A DNA stretch of 64,000 nucleotides, from the NCBI GenBank assembly GCA_964247055.1, contig OZ176055.1:6944001-7008000 (forward strand). The letters run 5' to 3'. Below are positions 12,054 to 23,522 of the stretch, piece after piece. The stretch's first letter is position 1, and each line of letters starts with the position of its first letter. A model generated the notes under the pieces. That model was not told the DNA's origin and searched no databases. It saw nothing but the letters and a program-made list of their open reading frames with translations. Source of the stretch: Paragordius varius. Taxonomy: Eukaryota > Nematomorpha. The translations under genes were made by a program, and so were the position numbers.

Positions 12054-13740
12054 TCTATATATTTATAAAAATGGAAAATGCTGGCTTTGTGATCTGGTAC
12101 AGGAAAACCGGTAGACCCAATCAAATCCAAATATCAAAAAAATATAATCATTAATAAATGTCCCGACAATAGCTTCGCCCTTTTTTTGAAATAGGCCCCC
12201 AGTTCGGGCCCACCCCGTATGAAAAACGGGTTTTTTTTGAAAACAGAAGTAAATCGTGTTTTTGAGACAATTTTCCGGAGAACGTGTTGGACCATTCAAT
12301 TTTAAATATGATTTTTATTTAGTTATTTTCGATTGCGCTGAACATAGCCGAGCCACTTTTTTGATTTAGGCCCTCTTTTTACCCGCTCCCCCCGTAAAAT
12401 GCCACCTTTTTCAAAAAACAAAGTCCACAAAAATAATTTTTTAAATCGATTTTTCGCCCTAGGTATGAGACCGTAAAAATTTAATATGGATTCCACGTAT
12501 TCCCTGTTAAAAGGCAAAAATTTTAGTCCACCGTTTATTTGATGATAGCTGCTTGGTAAGGAGCTACCCGCTAAAAACTGATTTTTCATATAACTTTGTG
12601 ATCTGTTTCCGGAAAACCGGTGAAGCCATTCAAATTTAAACATCGAAAAAATTTAATCATTAATAAATGCCCCGACAATAGCTTCGCCCTTTTTTGGAAT
12701 TAGGTCCCCAGTTTGGGCCCACCCCGTGTGAAAAATGGGTTAAGTCAATTTTTTGGAGAACGTGTTGGACCATTTAATTTCAAATATGATTTTTGTTTAC
12801 TTATTTTTGATCGCGCTGAACATGGTCGAGTCACTTTTTTGATTTAGGCCCTCTTTTTACCCGCTACCCCCGTAAAATGCCATTTTTTTCAAAAAAAACA
12901 AAGTCCACAAAAATATTTTTTTGATTGTATTTTTTTGTCCACGGTATGAGACTCTAAAAATTCGAGAAGGTTTTTTCGTATTGCCTGTTAAAAGAAAAAA
13001 ATTTTAGTCAAGCGTTTCTTTGATGATAACTGCTGAGTAAGGAGTATCTATCATATGTATAGCATGTTAAAAGATATATGGATATTAATACATTATTTAT
13101 CCTCATTTATATATTTATAAAAATGGAAAATGCTGGCTTTGTGATCTGGTACAGGAAAACCGGTAGACCCAATCAAATCCAAATATCGAAAAAATATAAT
13201 CATTAATAAATTTCCCGACAATAGCTTCGCCCTTTTTTTGAAATAGGCCCCCAGTTCGGGCCCACCCCGTATGAAAAACGGGTTTTTTTTGAAAACAGAA
13301 GTAAATCGTGTTTTTGAGACAATTTTCCGGAGAACGTGTTGGACCATTCAATTTTAAATATGATTTTTATTTAGTTATTTTCGATTGCGCTGAACATAGC
13401 CGAGCCACTTTTTTGATTTAGGCCCTCTTTTTACCCGCTCCCCCCGTAAAATGCCACCTTTTTCAAAAAACAAAGTCCACAAAAATAATTTTTTAAATCG
13501 ATTTTTCGCCCTAGGTATGAGACCGTAAAAATTCAATATGGATTCCACGTATTCCCTGTTAAAAGGCAAAAATTTTAGTCAAGCGTTTCTTTAATGATAG
13601 ATGCTGAGTAAGGAGTATCTATCATATGTATAGCATGTTAAAAGATATATGGATATTAAAACATTATTTATCCTCATCTATATATTTATAAAAATGGAAA
13701 ATGCTGGCTTTGTGATCTACAGGAAAAACGTTATACCCAT
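12054..13740 (+). repeat. Higher-order tandem repeat inside the Helitron
   Basis: The phrase 'aaaatggaaaatgctggctt' recurs at about 12069, 13122 and 13692, and a related block starts near 12591. Within blocks, two half-units of about 190 bp are themselves related: '...ttgaaataggcccccagttc' and '...ttgatttaggccctcttttt'. The sequence of the Helitron's own 5' end (TCTATATATTTATAAAAATGG) reappears at 13677, and nearly so at about 13105. Confidence 0.8.
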
Positions 13741-13823
13741 TCAAATCCAAACTTCGAACCCCCCCCCCCCCAGAAGTCCGAAGGACTTCCTCGGGCTGCG
13801 TAGCAGCACGAGATTCACGCTAG
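12054..13823 (+). mobile_element. Non-autonomous Helitron inserted in the foldback's right arm
   Basis: Removing 12054-13823 rejoins 'tttataa' to 'ttacatataaaaccg'. That junction is the exact reverse complement of the uninterrupted left arm near 10590 (cggttttatatgtaattataa). The element therefore starts with TC, ends with CTAG, sits between A and T, and made no target duplication, which is the Helitron rule. Just before the 3' end is a hairpin GCTGC-GTA-GCAGC (13795-13807), 12 nt before CTAG. A second stem GAAGTCC-GAA-GGACTTC follows a C-run near 13760. No Rep/helicase gene is present. The interior is tandem repeats. Confidence 0.88.
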
Positions 13824-14813
13824 TTACATATAAAACCGAAAAACATTGATTTTTACCTGTCTTTATTATAGTATGTAAAAATATTTCAAGACTATGTATA
13901 ATTTACAATGCAAAACCTAAAAAAACAAAAATTTTTTTTAAATAATACATAAATTTTCTTAAACTAAAATTTTTACCTGTATTTATTATAATGTCCAAAA
14001 TATATAGTAAATAATTATTAACAATGCAAAACCTAAAAAAACAAAAAAAAACTAAATTTTTACTATATTTGTTTAAAACTGCAATTTTTACCTGTATTTA
14101 TAATAATGTCTAAAATATATTGTAATTAATTACAATTAACAATGCAAAACCTAAAAAACAAACAAAACTTAATTTTTCTTAAATCTATCAAAAACCGCAA
14201 TCTTTACCTGTATTTATAATAATGTCCAAAATATGTACTAATTAATTACAATTAACAATGCAAAACCTAAAAAAACAAAAAAATTTAAAATTTTCACTAA
14301 ATTTATTTAAAACCGCAATTTTTACCTTTATTTATTAAAGTCCAAAATATATAGTAATTGATTACAATTAACAATATAAAAAAAACAAAAAAAATTAAAT
14401 TTGACTAAATTTAAAAACCGAATTTTTACCTGATTAAAATGTCTGAAATACTTAAAAATTATTAATAATTAACAACGCAAAACATAAAAGACAAAAATCT
14501 AAAATCTACTAAAATTTTCACAAATATATATTTACCTGTGTTTTTTTAATTAATAATAACAACTAAAAATTATAATACCAATATTGATTAATACAGGTAT
14601 TTAGCATGTTAAAAATATTTATTATTAAATTTAGGAATAATTAACATTAAAAATTTTAAAATACGTATTTTACTATTTATTAATTTATCAAAGATAAAAA
14701 CCGACAAAATTCATCTAAATACGTAACAACAATATTACAAATGTTAACATAAATTGCTATAATATTCTCAAAATTTAACATTATAAAATATCCATCAGAT
14801 TAAAGCCCATGTT
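13824..14813 (-). repeat. Right arm of foldback, middle piece
   Basis: This continues the right arm after the Helitron. It holds about six 112-bp tandem units (13850-14530) against about ten in the left arm, then the block matching 9170-9470. It ends in the LINE's left target duplication (attaaagcccatgtt, 14799-14813). Confidence 0.85.
14799..14813. repeat. LINE target-site duplication, left
   Basis: The 15-bp sequence attaaagcccatgtt recurs at 18166-18180 and bounds the RTE LINE. The left arm near 9170 carries the corresponding unduplicated sequence in reverse complement, slightly diverged. Confidence 0.85.
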
Positions 14814-17800
14814 GCGTTCGACCACTTCACAAACGAAAGATTCTAAATTCTTATTACTTATAACAATTATTATAATTATCATTGTTATCTATTTATTTTT
14901 CAAGTTTATTCTATCTTTTATCAGTTTTTCTCATTCATTCAAAAAATGCACGAAATTACCTTAGTAAAATATTCCAATTCGAAATTCTTAGGATTCGTAT
15001 CTTATTTTATTTCATTTTTCTTACTTGATATATATTTATATATTTTTTTTCTTTAATTATTATTATTATTATTATATTTTTGGTTAAAATTTTTGATTCT
15101 TTTTAGATTATTATTATTATTATTATATTTTTGGTTAAAATTTTTGATTCTTTTTTAGTTGCTTTACATATTAGTTACTATATATCTTAATGTTTATTTT
15201 CATCTATATTATTCTTCTTTATTGTATTTTTGTTTTTTATGAGTGTTTTTTGTAAGGCGTGCAGGCCAGACCCGGCCAGTCGCTGCACGGAGGTAGGGGC
15301 CAATAGGGATAAGGAAGGTTGTAGAATGTGTTTTGTCAGTATAAATGTTGGTTCGTTAAAAAGTAAGTTATATGATTTAGTTGAAACTATGAGGGTAAAA
15401 AAAGTAAATTTTTTGTGCATTCAGGAGACCAGATACCGTGGAAATGGTACTAAGATAAAGGGTAATTATAAAATGTTTTATTCAGGTTCTACGGATGGTT
15501 ACTATGGGGTTGCCATAATAGTGTGCCCAAGATTTGCCAATCAAGAAATTGAGGTTAGACGTGCTGACAGTAGAATCATAAGTGTCGACCTATTGTTAAA
15601 TAAGAGGGTTTTTACTATATTTAGCGTTTATGCCCCCCAGATAGGTTTAACCAAACCGGAGAAAGATAAATTTTATGATTTGTTAGACGCAGAAATGACT
15701 TCATTAACGAAAGACAGAGAAATTATATTTTGTGGTGATTTCAACGGGCACGTGGGACAAAAGAGGAGAGGCTTTGAGCCTTGGCACGGCGGAAAAGGTT
15801 TCGGGGTTATAAATGAAGAAGGGGCTAGTTTATTAAGATTTGCCCAATCTTATAACTTTGCTATAACAAATCTTTTTTTTACGAAAAGGGATGCCACTTA
15901 ATTACCTACGAAAGTGGAAATAAGAAGTCACAAATTGATTATATTCTAGTGCCACGAAAGTCTTTAAAGTTTGTTTTGGACTGCAAAGTGATGCCTAACT
16001 TGCAGATTAGCACACAACACAATTTAATTATGTGTAAATATATGACAGATATACCAATAAATACCAAAAAGCCTAAGCTTATAGGGCCGAAGGTAATTAA
16101 ATGGGATTCTCTAAGAAACAGTAAAGAAAGATTCGTAGAAACGGTAGGCATACTAGACAGGAACAGTGATCCAGAAAGTGTTTGGTTTCAGGTGGAAAAA
16201 AAATAAGAGAGGCGGGAGTTAAGGTGTGCGGAACGAAAGGTGGCAGAAACCAGGTTTATAGAGAAGCATGACTGAAAGACGAAAAAATAATTCTGAAATC
16301 GCGAGAGAAAAATCAAGCTTTTAAAATGTGGAGGTTTACCCACCAAGCAGAAGACAAGGAAAAATATAAAAGGATTAATAAGGAACTTAAAAGGCTTGTA
16401 AGATTGGTCAAAAAAGAAAAGATGGCATCATTATATGAAGAGTTAAACAGTAGGCAAGGTTTAAACAAAGTTTTTAAAATTGCTCGACAAAGACACAGAA
16501 GAAAGCTGGACTTGCCCCCTTACGCGACAGCTATTAAAGATAAAAAAGGCAAATTACTCGTTGAGGAAGCGAAAATATTGAAAAGGTGGAAAGAATATTT
16601 CTAGGACCTTGAATTGGGCGTCAGTGAAACAAGTTTACCCGAAACACCAGATTATAAATCTGCGCATATTGAAAGTATAACAAAAGAAGAAGTCCAGGCT
16701 GGTTTAGAAGAGATGTCAATAAATAAGGCTTCAGATCCAGACGATATTAACATAAACTGTTGGAAAATATTGTCAGAGAAAGGTATTGAATTTTTAGTGG
16801 ATATTTTTAATAATGTAGTTACTACAGGTATGATACCAACCGAATGGAAGGAGAGTTTCACTGTTCCCATTTTCAAGGGTAAAGGAGATATTAATGATTG
16901 TAATAATTACAGAGGGATAAGATTGATGTCGCATACAATGAAGTTATTTGAGAAAGTACTAGAGAAAAGAATAAGAAAAATGGTTAGTATAGAGGGTAAT
17001 CAATTTGGTTTTATTCCAGGAAAATCCACCATTGATCCAATTCACGCAGTAAGAAGGCTAATCGAGAAGCATATAGAAATGAAAAAGGAGTTGCATGGTA
17101 TTTGTATTGATATTGAAAAGGCATTTGACAGAATACCTCGGAGCACAATATGGTGGAGCTTAAGACGGGAAAGGTCCCTGAGAGTTACATAAAGATCTTA
17201 AAAAGCATGTACGAATCACACCAAACCAAAATTAAAACACACCAGGGAATATCAGGTCCTATTAAAATAAACGAAGGGGTCTATCAGGGGTCTGCAATCA
17301 GCCCGTTATTATTAATATGCATGGACGAAATTTCAAAAGAAGTAGGGCAACATGATGGCTGGTATTTTCTTTATGCAGACTACTCAATAGTGCTGTCCGA
17401 CGAGTTGCATGAATTAAAAGAATCGGTGGGTAAATGGATTGATGTGTTACGACGATGCGGATTAAAAGTTAACAAAAAGAAAACGGAACTGATAAATTTT
17501 GGCGGGAAAAAGCGAGAAATAGAATTAGAAGAAGGGTGGGTATTAAAAGGTCAGAAGAATGCAAATATTTAGGAGCGATATTAGCAGCTGATGGTTCTTT
17601 AACACTTGATATTAATTTAAGAATTCGAAATAGTTGGGCAAGTTATAAAAAGATCTCAAGTGTTTTGTGCGACAAAAATATTGACCTAAAAGTAAAGGGT
17701 AAGATTTACAGTGCTGTTGTACAACCAACAATGATGTACAACTCACAGACATGGGCAATAAAGAAATCAGAAGAGAGGCACTTTGAGGTTACTGAAATGA

Positions 17801-18165
17801 GAATGCTTAGATTGATGTGCGGTGTAACGAGGAATGACAAGGTGAAGAATGTCTACATAAGAGGAAGTACGGAAATCAAATCGGTAACGCAAAAGATGAT
17901 GGTAAATCGTTTAAGATGGTTTGGACATGTTGAAAGAAGAGATAAAAATTACATTGGTAAAAAGATTGATGATTATATTGTAAAAGGCAAGAGGGGAAAA
18001 GGGCGCCCTAAAACGCGATGGATAGATACAGTTAAGAGGGACATGGCAAAACTGAACCTAAAACGCAAAGACGCCTTAGACAGGGTTCTATGGCGAAATA
18101 GTTTACGGATATGACCGCTCGAAAGAGTGATATCATATAATGTAATTATTATTATTATAATTATT
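14814..18165 (+). mobile_element. RTE-clade LINE (non-LTR retrotransposon), decayed
   Basis: A 3.35-kb element lies between identical 15-bp duplications. The 5' part (14814-15229) is non-coding and holds a roughly 59-bp direct duplication with ATT runs (15056-15165). Coding fragments for an endonuclease and a reverse transcriptase follow (15230-18114). The 3' tail is a short TTA/ATT microsatellite rather than poly(A), typical of RTE elements. It inserted into the foldback's right arm, so it is younger than the foldback. The coding part carries several disruptions, so it is probably immobile. Confidence 0.88.
15230..18114 (+). pseudogene. RTE endonuclease-reverse transcriptase open reading frame, broken
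   Basis: The N-terminal half is an exonuclease-endonuclease-phosphatase (APE-like) nuclease: CIQETRYRG, YAPQIGL, GDFNGHVG, SQIDYIL and STQHNLI in order (about 15310-16040). The reverse transcriptase follows: NYRGIRLMSHTMKLFEKVLE, NQFGFIPGKSTIDPIHAVRR, IDIEKAFDRIP, GVYQGSAISPLL, and the catalytic box as YADY where YADD is expected (near 17375). A C-terminal segment matches RTE families: KYLGAILAADG, VLCDKNIDLKVKGKIY, MRMLRLMCGVTR, RLRWFGHVERR. Frame changes are needed near 15890, 16200, 17160 and 17550, and there are in-frame stops near 16270 and 16602. The lost second Asp of YADD would itself abolish polymerase activity. Frames were joined by recognisable family segments. Confidence 0.87.
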
Positions 18166-18180
18166 ATTAAAGCCCATGTT
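18166..18180. repeat. LINE target-site duplication, right
   Basis: This is the identical 15-bp partner of 14799-14813, directly after the ATT-rich tail of the LINE. Confidence 0.85.
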
Positions 18181-18311
18181 AATTCTCACGTCAATCCTCT
18201 TTCATATGTGTACTACGAAATAATTTCGTGGGTCAGTATTTTACGCATTGGATAAACCATTTATGTTATTCGACTGGCAATAAAATTGAACATACATTAA
18301 AATGCATACTG
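18181..18311 (-). repeat. Right arm of foldback, outer end
   Basis: This is the reverse complement of about 9032-9168, including 'tgggtcagtattttacgc' and 'ccatttatgttattcgactg'. It ends ...GCATACTG next to TA at 18312-18313. Confidence 0.85.
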
Positions 18312-18375
18312 TAGTAACATCGATTTTGTTTAACTAATGATTACAAGCATAATCAGGGGGTATAAAAAAAATGAA

Positions 18376-18585
18376 AATATTTACCAGATAAAGTTGTGGA
18401 TCTTACGCATTTAGAGCACTTATAATATTTATCGTTGTCTAAATCGCAAAATGTGCCTAAATTCTAAATAAAATTTGGTAGAAGCTAAATGCTTCTTTCC
18501 AAATATATTAAAAAAGCAAATTTTAAATTTTTAACCCTCTTTAACACTGCGTCCTAAATCGGGGAGTTTATAAAATATCCTGATG

Positions 18586-18626
<41 letters not shown>

Positions 18627-20175
18627 CATATATATTTATGATGGAAAATGTTCAAGGATTATCGTGGTGCTTTTGATTTTGGCCCTTAGGAGTAATTTAT
18701 GAAAGTTATTTACACTTTTGTGAAAAGTGCTCAGATGGCATAATTTACCCACATTTTTTAAAGGGTAAATTCTTCATTCCAAAAATAACTAAAATATATG
18801 AGACTCTGTATATAAAAAGTAAAACAATATTTAAAAATATTAGCTTTAGATGGGGGTTCTGAAAATCCCTATTTTTTCAATCTGAAATGGGCGAGTTCTT
18901 CTTTAACTCCATTACCTTTTGTGGTAGTTTTATATTCCAGGAAATTCGAATATCTTCTAGGGTATTTGAGGTAAAGCCGAACTTAAAAATATGTTTTATT
19001 TAGCCTTTTAGATGCATTATACAAAAATTTTGACAAAAATCTAAAATTGTAAAAAAAAACTTATCTCAAACTTTTTTGCCACCATTTTTCTATAAATTTT
19101 TTTAAATTGCTAATTCTAGAAGCAAAAATATGTATATTGTCAGGTTATCAGCAACTTGATATATTTTGATTTAAATATCTTTTCGTGTGTAGCTTACCCA
19201 ATTTTGACTCTAGAATTCAAAAAATTTTAAAAAATATAAGTTTTTTTCTTATGAATGATATAAAGTTTAATTTAATTTTAACTAAAAATAACTTTTAAAA
19301 CTGTAAATTTACAAAATTAAGCTCATAAAACGACCCCAAAATGTAAACTAGACAAAAAATTGAAAAGGTATTGAAGGGTTTTAAATAAACGCAAAAATGT
19401 CGAGATAGCGCGATAAAAATTTTCAACATAAGCTAAAGTTGATATCAGCTAAAAAGGTTTTTAAATGCATACTTTCTTGAAAAATATAATTTTTATAATT
19501 TTGTTGAAGCGTACATCATACTATTTAGAGGCATTATGGAAACGGTATATAAACGCTTTAAGACTTAACGGTATATAAATGATTTGAAACACTAAGAAAT
19601 TGTTATATGATTCGATGATGCTGAACATTTCTATCGCTTCATAATTTTTATGCTTAAAGATTCGTTTGTGCTTTATTTTGGTGAATTTTTGTTAAGAAAC
19701 ACAATTTAAATTTAACATAAATTTGAAGAAGAACGAATATTTTAATGAAAATTCTGAAGTAATTTTAAGCATTATCAATATTAAACATAAGCGTTTAATA
19801 CCGTTTCCATCATGCTTTAAAATTGTATGAAATAGCTTGAATAAAATTTTGCTAAAAATAATTTTTTTTAAATTTTTAAAATATTTTTAGATATCAAAAT
19901 TAAGCAAATATTTAAATTTTCGCGAATATCGACATTTTCGTTTATTTTAAGAGAAGCCAATAACGGCAAAAAAATGTGGAAACACAATCTGAAATTAAAA
20001 ATATATATTGTTGGGTTTATATGTATATGATATATTTTATTATATTTCACCAAATAAACATCGGCGCAAATTTTGTCATTCTGTTAATACAAAAAGAAAA
20101 CAAACTTTCTTAAACTACTTGTAGAGACCAAAGCCGAAAGCACCATGATAATCGCAATACAATTATTCAGAATAT
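18376..20175. mobile_element. Palindromic hAT-like element, older copy
   Basis: The left part, 'ttaccagataaag...ggatcttacgc', resembles the terminus of the element at 28848 (gtgaccagatattttgaacttggacgc). Further in, 'aggattatcgtggtgcttttg' (near 18656) is mirrored by 'cgaaagcaccatgataatcg' (near 20135). The centre is an inverted repeat around 'tatggaaacggtatataaacgc' and 'gcgtttaataccgtttcca' (about 19500-19860). The same arrangement occurs in the 28848-34893 copy. Ends are diverged and approximate, with no target duplication identified. Confidence 0.6.
18588..18622. repeat. (TA)n microsatellite
   Basis: An uninterrupted TA run of about 35 bp lies in the left part of the older palindromic element. 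Confidence 0.9.
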
Positions 20176-20189
20176 ATATTACTTATATA

Positions 20190-20800
20190 CTTACTTTAAA
20201 AACAAAATTTTTATCAAATTATAAAAAAAAATTTTTTAATGTTTACTAGCTATGCACACTATTAAAATTGTAACATTCATATTTTATAGAGTAAAAATAA
20301 GTCATATATCAAAATAAAATTAATAAAATATTGTTTTTTTATTTCATTTTTTGTCATCTGGTTTAAGAGTGTATAATAAATTTAATGTCTTATTTTGGAA
20401 TCTTGCGTGGAGAAACATAGTATATAAATCATAAAAATGATTTTCTAGTAGCGGAAACCAAAATCCGTACAAATCCCAATAAAAATATTAATTTGTCCTA
20501 AAACTTGTTACTGAGATTTGTACATATTTTCGGTTGATATTCAACTATTTTTAAATCCTAATTTCATAAATTATATACTTTATAATTCCCACTCAAAGAT
20601 TCCAAAATAAAGTATATTTTATACACTCATAAACCAGACAAAAAAACAATATTTTTTGGTTTTATTTTAATATATTTTTTTTACTGAATAAAATATGAAT
20701 GTTACGACTTTAACAATGATTTTAGCTAGTAAATAACTATAAAATTATTTTAATATGGTTTCATAAATTTTTTCTTTTAAGTATGTTAAAGGAAAAACAC
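20190..20800. mobile_element. Palindromic MITE-like element (about 0.6 kb)
   Basis: The left arm (about 20230-20405) and right arm (about 20600-20790) are reverse complements with mismatches. Shared phrases include 'gtaacattcatattttat', 'tctggttta(a/t)gagtgtata' and 'ttattttggaatctt'. A loop of about 190 bp separates them. It is non-coding, and the outer ends are unclear in AT-rich flanks. Confidence 0.65.
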
Positions 20801-23522
20801 GGTCTAATGATCTGAGTTTTAATAAAATTCTTAACGATAGGCTATTTGTCTATTGTAAATATCTGAAAAAATTATAATAAACCTTAAAAACTCTGAAGTT
20901 TTATTATCATTTTTTAGTTATCCGTAATTATCCTAAATTTTCACTTTATGCCCAATTTCGTTTTTCTCTTGATATTTTAAAAACCAGTCGACAACAAAAT
21001 TTTTTGCATTTTTTTTTAAAATATTTTTGCACACAATGTATATATCATCAGATTATTTTTGTGGACATTTTGTAATTGGGTTATTTTAATATATAAAAAT
21101 CCGAGATTATACGATTAATTATACAATACATGTTAAATGAGTGGTACTTAAACCATTGACCTATAGTGCTTTTTAGTGTTACTGAAATATTCAAATATTA
21201 TATTATTTTGATTATAAACATGTGCGAATGTGTCAAATATGAAAATATCGGTATTTTATGGTGCACGGCAGGATAATTTTTTTTGCGACCCTTTTTGGAG
21301 AGTACCACTTGCTAGATTATGAGATCAAAAAAATCAATATATTCTTTAATAATTTCAAACAAAAATTTGATGGAATTTTCACTTAAGGTATTATAAATAC
21401 ATTTTTTATTAATTTGATGCCAAACATTTCTATCATATCGGATGCAAAATGTATTTTTAAAATACGCTTCTTTTTTATCCAAAGTTTGATAATTATTCCA
21501 AGGAGGCAGGAATGTTTAGCGTCAAAGCATTATATCTAAAAATCTTTTTATTAAAGTGTTGAGCGATTACCACAAAGGTAAGATTCTTAAATAGCTCTTA
21601 AGGCCATAAACCAAAAGCACCGATTTTTAATAATATATAGACATTTACAGTTAGGTATCCTTTTTTATCAAAATTTTTTCTTCGTTAAATGTCTATTATT
21701 TGTTAAAGAATGGAAAAGGCAAGAGCTCTATTTTTTTAGAGATGCCATTTTGAAAAAACAAATAAATCACGAAAAAGTATATTTTGATTAGATACAAAAA
21801 TAAAATTATTATTTATTTAGAAAAATATATCCTGCACAATGAATGGTAACTTAAAGAAAACAACATAAGGGTTGAAATATAAGGGTTGAAATATAAGGTT
21901 GTAATCATAGACATGTCAAAATCTTCCACAAATGGACGAGGCGATAATTCTTGATTTCTGAGATTCCCGGTAGGTCTTACCAAAAATAACATTCTAAAAT
22001 CATCAAAAACGGTTGTTTTTTTCGTCTACCGTTGAGTGAATTTGTCATATTTTCATCCCCGTCATTTTCATTAATACATAAAGTTTAAATGAAAAAAAAC
22101 CATCTTTGCCAGGCACAATATTATCTTGCGCGTATAACATATTAATCTAACATTATAAAGGAAAGAAACTACCCGAAATACCAGGACATAACGAAATCGG
22201 ATCCTAATGATTATTTCAATATATTTAGTAACTATAGTAAATATTCCTTTTAAAATGTTTTTCATATCGAATTAACATAAAAATTATGGTAAATTCAGAT
22301 AACTAATTTATTTTTTGTAATTCCCAACCCTTATAACAATAATATTTAGATGAAGAGTTAGATATTATTGTATTTTTTTATTTAAACACAATTATTAGGA
22401 TTTTTGACGCCCTTCCCCCACACGTCTTTTACTTTTTTGATGAATGTGATATCGTTAACACTTCATTAACTTTTCAGTTTTGTGTCGTAGTTTACATGGA
22501 TTAGTGTTGTTTACAGAGCCCAATTTTAATATGTTTCGAAAGTTAGTTGTTAAAATTCAATTATTGAACATTCTGATATTAAATAAATACCTTAAATTTT
22601 TTACAGTTTAGTGACTTTTAGACTCTAAGAGCTCCGAAAAACGATTAAAACAAACAACTCATATTAAAATTTTAATATATCAAGTTTTTCTGTTATGTAA
22701 CCGAAGGCTAAAAGTTAGTTATAGCCATATTCATTTATTTTCCTGTTGCATTAGCGATTTAAAAAGATTTATAAAATAAATTAAAAATTTAAATAAAGAT
22801 CTAACATTTTTAAATAGAGAAATATATAATGCGCCTTGACTAAAGAAAGCATTAAACTCGGCTTAATACGTTATATTTTCTAAGAACAAATTTCAAATTG
22901 ATGGGAAATACTACCACAAAAGAGAATGGAGCGTTACGACCATAAAGATCATGGTTTTTTATTAGTTAGCGAGTATTTTTAACCATTAACAAAAAAATTT
23001 ATTAATAGAAAAGGATACTGATATTTGATAAAAAATAGGTAAAAGGTAGGAATTTAGTTAAAATTTTCTTTTTGAATAAAAGGCTATTAGTATTTTTATT
23101 ATACTCCAACACATTTTTAGAATATAAGATTTCGCTTTTCCGCAAATTCTACTTTTTCGATGAATATGATATTGTTACTACCTTAGTGTGCTATTTTTTT
23201 CTTTCATTCTTTAACAAAAAATTTTACTTACGATTATATAATTTTAAAAAACGTAAATATACAGCTCTGTATATATAAATCATCAAGTTTTTGTTTTGGC
23301 CCCGGATTTTTGCACTGTGTAACATATAAATATTTTCCATTACTGTATAATATGGCATGGATTGTCCTTTCATTGTTTAACTATCATTTCAAAAATGTGC
23401 TGATTAGTAATTTTGTACCGCGTTCAAACATGAGCCTAAAATATTTAAAAGAAACAAACAATAATGAAATTATTGATAGAAGAAGTACTTAATTAATTTT
23501 ACATAAAGCCAAGTATTTGCAA
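20801..23522. other. Intergenic DNA upstream of the macrodomain gene
   Basis: AT-rich DNA with no exon that I can support. A weak fragment near 21603-21630 (ggccataaaccaaaagcacc) resembles the subterminal motif of the palindromic hAT-like family in reverse. Short open frames here match no known family. Confidence 0.45.

Larger units (their letters stand above)
9032..18311. mobile_element. Long-armed foldback DNA element, with two nested insertions
   Basis: Both termini are CAGTATGCATTTTAATGTATG on the inward strand (left from 9032, right reverse complement from 18311), and each is flanked by TA (9030-9031 and 18312-18313). The arms are about 2 kb. Left arm: 9032-11013. Right arm, in three pieces split by later insertions: 11648-12053, 13824-14813 and 18181-18311. 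A spacer of about 630 bp lies at 11014-11647. CAGT ends plus TA duplication fit a Tc1/mariner-type mobilisation, while long arms with internal tandem repeats recall Foldback-type elements. No transposase was found, so it is non-autonomous. Removing the insertions would leave about 4.2 kb. Confidence 0.85.

Noticed and set aside
12063-13569. Repeated minus-strand open frames of 64-106 codons (for example 12063-12299, 12323-12643, 13115-13351)
   Set aside because: They recur only because the Helitron interior is a tandem repeat. Frames break between units and show no domain.
23310-23492. 60-codon frame upstream of and in frame with the MacroD-like N-terminus
   Set aside because: It is separated from the N-terminal segment by a stop codon and has no similarity to the family.
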